From Aristolochia californica (lineage: Eukaryota; Streptophyta; Magnoliopsida; Piperales; Aristolochiaceae): a stretch of 64,000 nt of DNA. The DNA is taken from assembly GCA_029961685.1 (NCBI GenBank), contig JARWKL010000005.1, positions 44,528,211 to 44,592,210 of the forward strand, in the 5' to 3' direction. How positions within the stretch are numbered: the stretch's first letter is position 1; every line of letters starts with the position of its first letter. Below are positions 58,614-64,000 of the stretch, piece by piece. The notes beneath the pieces were generated by a model, which was given only the letters and a program-made list of their open reading frames with translations, had not been told where the DNA came from and ran no database searches. A program made the translations under genes and the position numbers.

Positions 58614-58692
58614 GAAGCGTCATATTGGAACAAACGTGAAGTTTGAAGCAAAAAAATTCAAAAAGAGTACGTGAAATACTTTTGGTGAATAT

Positions 58693-58901
58693 TGTAGAGA
58701 TGACACCGACGTAATTAGGTTAAGTTCCAAGGGCATTATTGTAAATTATAGTTTTATTAATCTATAAATTGAGTTTAGGGGGAGGGTTAGGACAACAAGT
58801 CCATAACCTCTTCTTGCTCCTGTTTTGTCCCAATGTGTCTTTTTTTTTTTAATCCATGAGCTAAATCCATGGAGTCTTGAAAATTAACATGGAATCAGAG
58901 C
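58693..58901 (+). mobile_element. Copia-type LTR with primer-binding site, second copy
   Basis: TGTAGAGATGACACC to TTAACA (58889), followed by TGGAATCAGAGC. Copy of 25842-26050. Confidence 0.6.
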
Positions 58902-59149
58902 ATTGGATTTTGGGACTCATATTATTTTTAGAATTCCACAGTTTTTTTCTTTATCTTTTTCCTCGTGCCTTGTTTTTTATTTTGGTGATCTTTCGTACTC
59001 AAGTTTGACCTATCTCAGGGTATAGCAACAGATTGACCAATCTCGAAGTATCAAGAAGCATTTCCACTGGTGACTCTTCAGATTCGTCATCTTCCTTCCT
59101 GTTTCTGTTTTTGCTTCTTGACTCTGCTCTCACAATAGTTTACCCCCAC

Positions 59150-60016
59150 ATGACCTTTACAAAAACAACCTCGCCGGTGTGCTCAAAATAGTCGTGATGA
59201 AATGCCGGTGTGCATTTTGGGTCGTTGTTGATCTCACTCGTTTGGCGAGCGAGAGTTTCTGGTTGCGGGGAGAACATCTGACTAGAACAACAGAAGATAC
59301 ACCATCTGCGTCGCTAGAGGTGGTGGCGTTAGGGTTCCATCCACATAGGTGACGAGATTCTAACTCTAAAGAAGGGGAAGAAGTTGGCATTTCAAGCAGA
59401 GATAGGTTGTGGAGGAGAGTTTAATGGTAATCATGTGGATTAGGGTATGAAAGGGGAGAAGATGAGGAAGGGATTCAACGGACATTGAGGTTTGACCCGA
59501 GAGACCGACTACTTCGTGTTTCTAACCTTTGAGATCAATGTCTTGGATAGAACGAAGAGACGAGGGAGTTGGACCAAAAACTTTTGAAGAGAAGTGACTT
59601 TTCTTCTTCTTTTTTACTGCCTTAACGGTGAAGGAGCCGTTCAAGTCAACACCATTTGACTGTAGCGGTTACATCACAGTCGAGTGAAAGAGATGAGATA
59701 GAGAGACGCCTCGGGTGGGAAAGATAGTATCATGACGACGATGATGATGAGTTAGAGACATTGTTTTCGTCTCGAAAACTGATTTGCCTTAGGATTACAA
59801 CTAGGTGCTATTGCCAATCTACGAGGCTCAACTTACCCATCATGCTAGGGAAGAGGGGAAGGCGATGGAGCGACAGGAGAGTTTACATTGAATTTATACA
59901 TAAAATTTACAACAGTAATCGGGTTTTTCTACTTCTCGGCTAACTAGTCTTCTACCTCTGATTCCGATAATGGAAGCATAGTCTTCGTGCTTCTGTTACG
60001 GCGGGATATCCTTCAC
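59150..60016 (-). mobile_element. Minus-strand copia relic, second copy
   Basis: Duplicate of 26300-27165, with no intact frame. Confidence 0.55.
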
Positions 60017-60076
60017 CCAAGCTGACTCGGGCCTCCCTGAATTGAAACCGCGAGGGCAAAAGTTCTCCCCCATGTA

Positions 60077-60786
60077 GTGTAGGGTAGGGGTGGCTTCGAA
60101 CCGAGCCGGCTCGCGATCGGCTCGTGTTTGGCTCGGTTCGACTCGTTATATATCGAGCTCGAGCCAAACTCGAACTCAAAAATGGGCTCATTTAGGTTAA
60201 CGAGTCGAGCTCGAGCAGAGCCAAGTTCGGCTTGTCGGCTCGTGAGCCGACTCTTTAATTTAACGAGCGGCGGGATGGAGCAAATTTTTGGGAGTCTCGC
60301 ACTCTCTCTCCCAAAAGAAAAAAATTGGTCTCTCTCCCGCCCTCGCTCTCTTCATCCCCTCCTTCCCTTCTCTCTTCTTCCTCCGAAATTCCCTCTCTCG
60401 GCCTCCATCTCCCTTCTCCCTCTCGCCGCCGACGCACCTAATCCTTCCCCCTGCTCATCGCCTTCTCTACCTCTCATCGTCGTCGTCGTCGACTCCCGTA
60501 GTGTCGCCCTCGCCTCGTCGTACCCCAACTAGAGCGGTTGCTCTAGACCCTCTCCTGTCGTCGTCACCTCCTTACCACCGCCTGCTACCACCGTCAAATC
60601 AGTCGGCCACCGCTCTCGCCGGAATGGCAAAGAACCCCCAGGTACCTAAAGTTCGGATACCTAAGTTGAGGGGGGGGGGGGGGGGAGAGAGAGGGGAGGG
60701 GGGGAGATTATTTTCCCCCCTCGACGCCCCGTCCCGCACGAACTTGCACGTGCAGTTCACACATGCGAGTTTCGCACATGTGATTT

Positions 60787-60822
<36 letters not shown>

Positions 60823-62339
60823 TGCAAATCCTATTCTCACCTTGTTTTTCCTCTGGACAATGCAATAATACTTAAAAATATAGTGTTAAAGTTAGTATTT
60901 TGATCAATTTTTCCTTTTTATTTTTTTATTTTTTTATAATTAATCATGTACACAGTTAATTGGCTCACGTAATTATTGTATTAATGTATACTAAACTGTA
61001 ATCATTAAATAATATAATATCTAATTTAATTAATTAAGATATTAATTTATTTTGATTATACATTAAATTACTTATTTATGTTGTTATCATGTTTGTTTTA
61101 CCTAATTTGGGGTTTAAATATTATGTTTTAATTAAGTATACTATTATAAGTTACTCATTTTCTTGTTTTTCATATTTTTCTTATTTTGGGGCACTAACAC
61201 TTGAAACTGTTTTCCAATGTATATGAACTCGTCCACACTAACACCAAGTTTGAAATTGAATTTCATGTAAAGGAATTAAATGAATTTGAAGCAGGAGATG
61301 AAGATGAACTTCAAATTTTAAGTTTGTTGACTAACCCCCCTTATAATTTTCATATCCACAATAGCTTCAGAGTCATTATTTAGTGCTGGTGGTAGAGTAA
61401 TAGACTCGTATCATTCTTCCTTGGTACCAAATACATTTCAAACTTTGATTTGTGGCAGTGATTGGGTTCGGACTCTTCACGGTATAAAGAGAAATCAAAA
61501 GGTGAATTTCTTTGATTAATTATTTATTACGATATTTTTTAGTATATTTTTAGTTTTATTTATTAAAATTTTGTTTTATGATTACAGCCTGAGAAGAAGA
61601 GTGCAGAGATAATGCTACCAGTTACATGATTTTTCATGTTTTTCTCATCATGGTAATTTAAATATTTAACGATATTAAGTAACTAGTAGTGGAAGAGTAT
61701 TTTTTTATCTGACAATAACTAATTTTATTTTTTTTGTTTTTGTCATAGGTGGAGATTTTACTCAAGCAAATACGTATATTATTTTCTAGCATGAAGAGAA
61801 ATAACTATAGTTTGTAAATTTATAATGGATTTATAGTTTTTATTTGGGTGATTATAAATTGATAGTGATATTTCATTTAATTTTGTTGTGTTTGATTATT
61901 GTATGGAATTTATTTATAATATTATGCAGTGTATGGAGTGTTTAGACTATTTTATGGAGTGTATAAACAATTTCTTAGAGTGTTTATGGAATGTATAAAT
62001 AATTTTATGGAGTATTTATGCAGGTATTATGTATATTGATTATGCCCAATTTTAAATAGAGGTTATGTCGAATTTTATATAGGTATTATATATATAGATT
62101 ATGCTTAATTGTAGTAGAGGTTATGCCCAATCTTATACATGTATTATATATATAGGTTATGTCCAATTTTATGTAAAATGTATGCATAATTTTATATATA
62201 TTTTATTTGATATATATTTTTTGAAAAGTTTTAAATGTATGTTGAGGCTCGAACTCGGTGGGCTTGAGGCCACCCCTAAATCAAACTCGGGTAGGCAGGT
62301 TCAGGCTCGGCTAGGCTCGATGCCACCCCTAGTGTAGGG
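60077..62339. mobile_element. hAT-type non-autonomous transposon, second copy
   Basis: Element 60085-62331, with GTGTAGGG at 60077-60084 and 62332-62339. It is the same insertion as in unit 1, so the hAT inserted before the segmental duplication. The G-run and A-run inside are slightly longer, shifting the offset to 32857. Confidence 0.85.
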
Positions 62340-63014
62340 AAGGGCTGTCCTTTTCCCAAAGTCCGGTATATCACTGAGTTAGTGATCTTATAATATTGGT
62401 TGAGATGTTCGAAATTGATCCTATCCATTTCTTAAAGGGGGAGGGACCGGCCAAGTTGGCGGCGTCAAGGAGGCTACTGTAATTCACACTGGACGTTTGG
62501 TGTTCAGATCTACGCACGTCGACTACTCTTTCTTAACAATAAAAACATCTAAAAGTAGTGGTTGCAGTTAGTCCGACGGAAAGCTGCTCCTGTTCTATTG
62601 CCGACAGCTGCTGCTCATTCATGATCTTCTCTCACCATATCCTCCCCGGTATTTATCGAACCGCTACAACAAGGCTTCGATCTTCATCCTCTGATTCTAT
62701 CGTCGCTATGCAGTTGTTACCTAAACATCAGCTACGTTTATTGCTTAACATCTGGAGGAGGACTCTTTAACGTATAATCATCGTCTACAACATGATTCCT
62801 AATGCAGTGAACTAGATTTATGGAATCATTATCTTTGAGGGCCACCAGGAATTACATACTTTTGACATGAAAGCTCACCGGACAGAAGGTTGCATTATTC
62901 ATGTGAAGATGAATGTTGTGGACAGAGAGCAGTGCCTGTCGTTAGTGTTCCTCCCCAAAAATTGAATATAACGTACAATATTTATCATGAAAGGGTGGGG
63001 ATATGTTAATCTGT
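62340..63014. other. Spacer, second copy, nothing recognised
   Basis: Duplicate of 29483-30157. No gene is called. Confidence 0.4.
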
Positions 63015-63447
63015 TCATGGATGATTAAACGACTTCCAAGAGAGGTGTCGTGTTCCATGAAATCCCGTGGATCGTCAAAATCCAAAGTGGGAATTTCGTT
63101 CTGGCAAGATAGTCTAATATTGGAATCAAGACTGATCGGCCAGTAGGTTAGCCGTGAAAGCAATATATCATCATGAATTTCAATAAATCTGAAAACGGAA
63201 TCCCGAGAACACATACATCTAGCCATGCAATTAGATTCCAGTTGTGACATGAAAGCTCAAGGTTGCATTATTCAAAAGTAGGTGAAGATGACTGTTGTCG
63301 GACTGAGAGCAGTCCCCCATGGATGATTAAACGATTTTAAAGAGAGATCTCGTGTTCCATGAAATCCCGTGGATCGTCAAAATTCAAAGTGGAAATTTTC
63401 ATTCTTGCGTGGTAGTCAAATATTGGAATCAAGACTGATCGTCATCC
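63015..63447. repeat. ~125-bp direct repeats upstream of TPS-C'
   Basis: Duplicate of 30158-30590, with both repeat copies retained. Confidence 0.6.
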
Positions 63448-63509
63448 TGGAATTCGGTTCACCATGCAAAATAAGGTGAGCATCTCTGAGGGGAGGACAT
63501 CGATGCGGC

Positions 63510-63517
63510 TATAAAAA
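63510..63517 (+). promoter_or_regulatory. TATA box of TPS-C'
   Basis: GCTATAAAAAGGC, 79 bases before the ATG, as in TPS-C. Confidence 0.7.
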
Positions 63518-63588
63518 GGCAACGAATCATCTCCAAATGGCATGAGCCCTCGACAGATCTCGAGCCATAATCCAGTACTCTTGTTCCC

Positions 63589-64000
63589 ATGGCAGTCCTG
63601 TTCCTCGCCTGCATGATGTTCCCTCCAAAATCTGTATCCTTGCATGTCTCCTTCCCTAAAATGTCTAATGCCCTGCAACGAAGCATCTCCAACCTGAAAC
63701 ACAAGCATTCTTCGGCTTATATCATCAAGGCAAGCTTCCTAACCTACTCCTTTTTTAATTTTTCGTACGTGTTGTTTGGCTGGAATAGACATCTTATCTA
63801 TCAATGCCGAGCTGATGATGGTCCCATATTTTATGCAGGACGGCATCAAGACTAAACAAGCAGAGAAATTGGAGGAAGTTAGGCGAATAATCATGGAAGA
63901 AACTGAACCAGTGCAGTCTCTCCTTATGATTGATGCTCTTCAACGTCTCGATATTGACTACCACTTCTCTGAAGAGATTAATTCGCTACTAAGAGAGCAC
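63589..64000 (+). CDS. TPS-C': terpene synthase, TPS-g type, 5' part only (window edge)
   Basis: Exon 1 (63589-63729) and the first 162 bases of exon 2 (63839-64000) are present before the window ends. The sequence appears identical to TPS-C over this part, including the transit-like N-terminus and the GC donor AAG|GCAAGC of intron 1. The rest, with both metal motifs, lies outside, so whether it is intact is unknown. Confidence 0.85.

Noticed and set aside
1..64000. tRNA, rRNA or other structural RNA genes
   Set aside because: No cloverleaf with A and B boxes or rRNA text was recognised by eye. The tRNA-like matches are retroelement primer-binding sites only.

Overview
The window is nuclear DNA from a flowering plant. 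It has spliced genes with GT-AG introns, seven-exon class I terpene synthases, Ty1/copia relics with plant-type primer-binding sites, PIF/Harbinger and hAT DNA transposons, and CCCTAAA-like satellite. The terpene synthases look like the TPS-g group (acyclic linalool/nerolidol type): an aspartate-rich DDIFD motif is present and no RRX8W motif was found near the N-terminus. I cannot name the species. A eudicot lineage rich in terpene synthases is likely.

Layout. 1-7459: a PIF/Harbinger element (copy A) whose 3' end is lost. 7460-11000: TPS-A (+), with a shared upstream module. 11.0-15.3 kb: copia relics in both orientations. 15.3-18.5 kb: a Harbinger-related MITE and AT-rich element ends. 18.7-23.4 kb: TPS-B (-), with a premature stop, between two ~0.85-kb direct repeats. 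23.4-27.2 kb: a relic TPS exon (TPS-D), LTR pieces and copia remnants. 27.2-29.5 kb: an hAT-like element with a perfect 8-bp target duplication. 30.6-33.0 kb: TPS-C (+), apparently intact. 33.05-33.36 kb: a complete 307-bp TRIM retroelement. 33.8-36.9 kb: TPS-A' (+), a pseudogene. 38.1-41.4 kb: a rearranged Harbinger derivative containing a telomere-like tract. 41.46-48.62 kb: Harbinger copy B, complete at both ends with a TTA target duplication, nested in the second MITE copy. 51.4-64.0 kb: a near-identical second copy of 18.5-31.1 kb, with TPS-B' (reading frame intact), TPS-D', the hAT element and the start of TPS-C', cut by the window edge.

The window is therefore a tandem duplication of a terpene synthase cluster unit (A, B, D, C), offset by about 26.3 kb at TPS-A and 32.86 kb at TPS-B/C. 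Transposon insertions and deletions in the second unit explain the difference. The paralogs are decaying in complementary ways. TPS-A keeps its reading frame but has a damaged TATA region and intron-1 donor, while TPS-A' keeps TATA and donor but has a stop and a deletion. TPS-B has a stop where TPS-B' has tryptophan. TPS-C looks functional. If expressed, the enzymes should make acyclic terpene alcohols. A and C carry transit-peptide-like N-termini and B does not.

The most unusual feature is in the Harbinger elements: exact 298-bp tandem monomers, each with TATAAATA, end 130 bp upstream of the Myb/SANT-like ORF. There are five monomers in copy A and four in copy B. Copy B also carries an antisense PPR gene fragment beside them.
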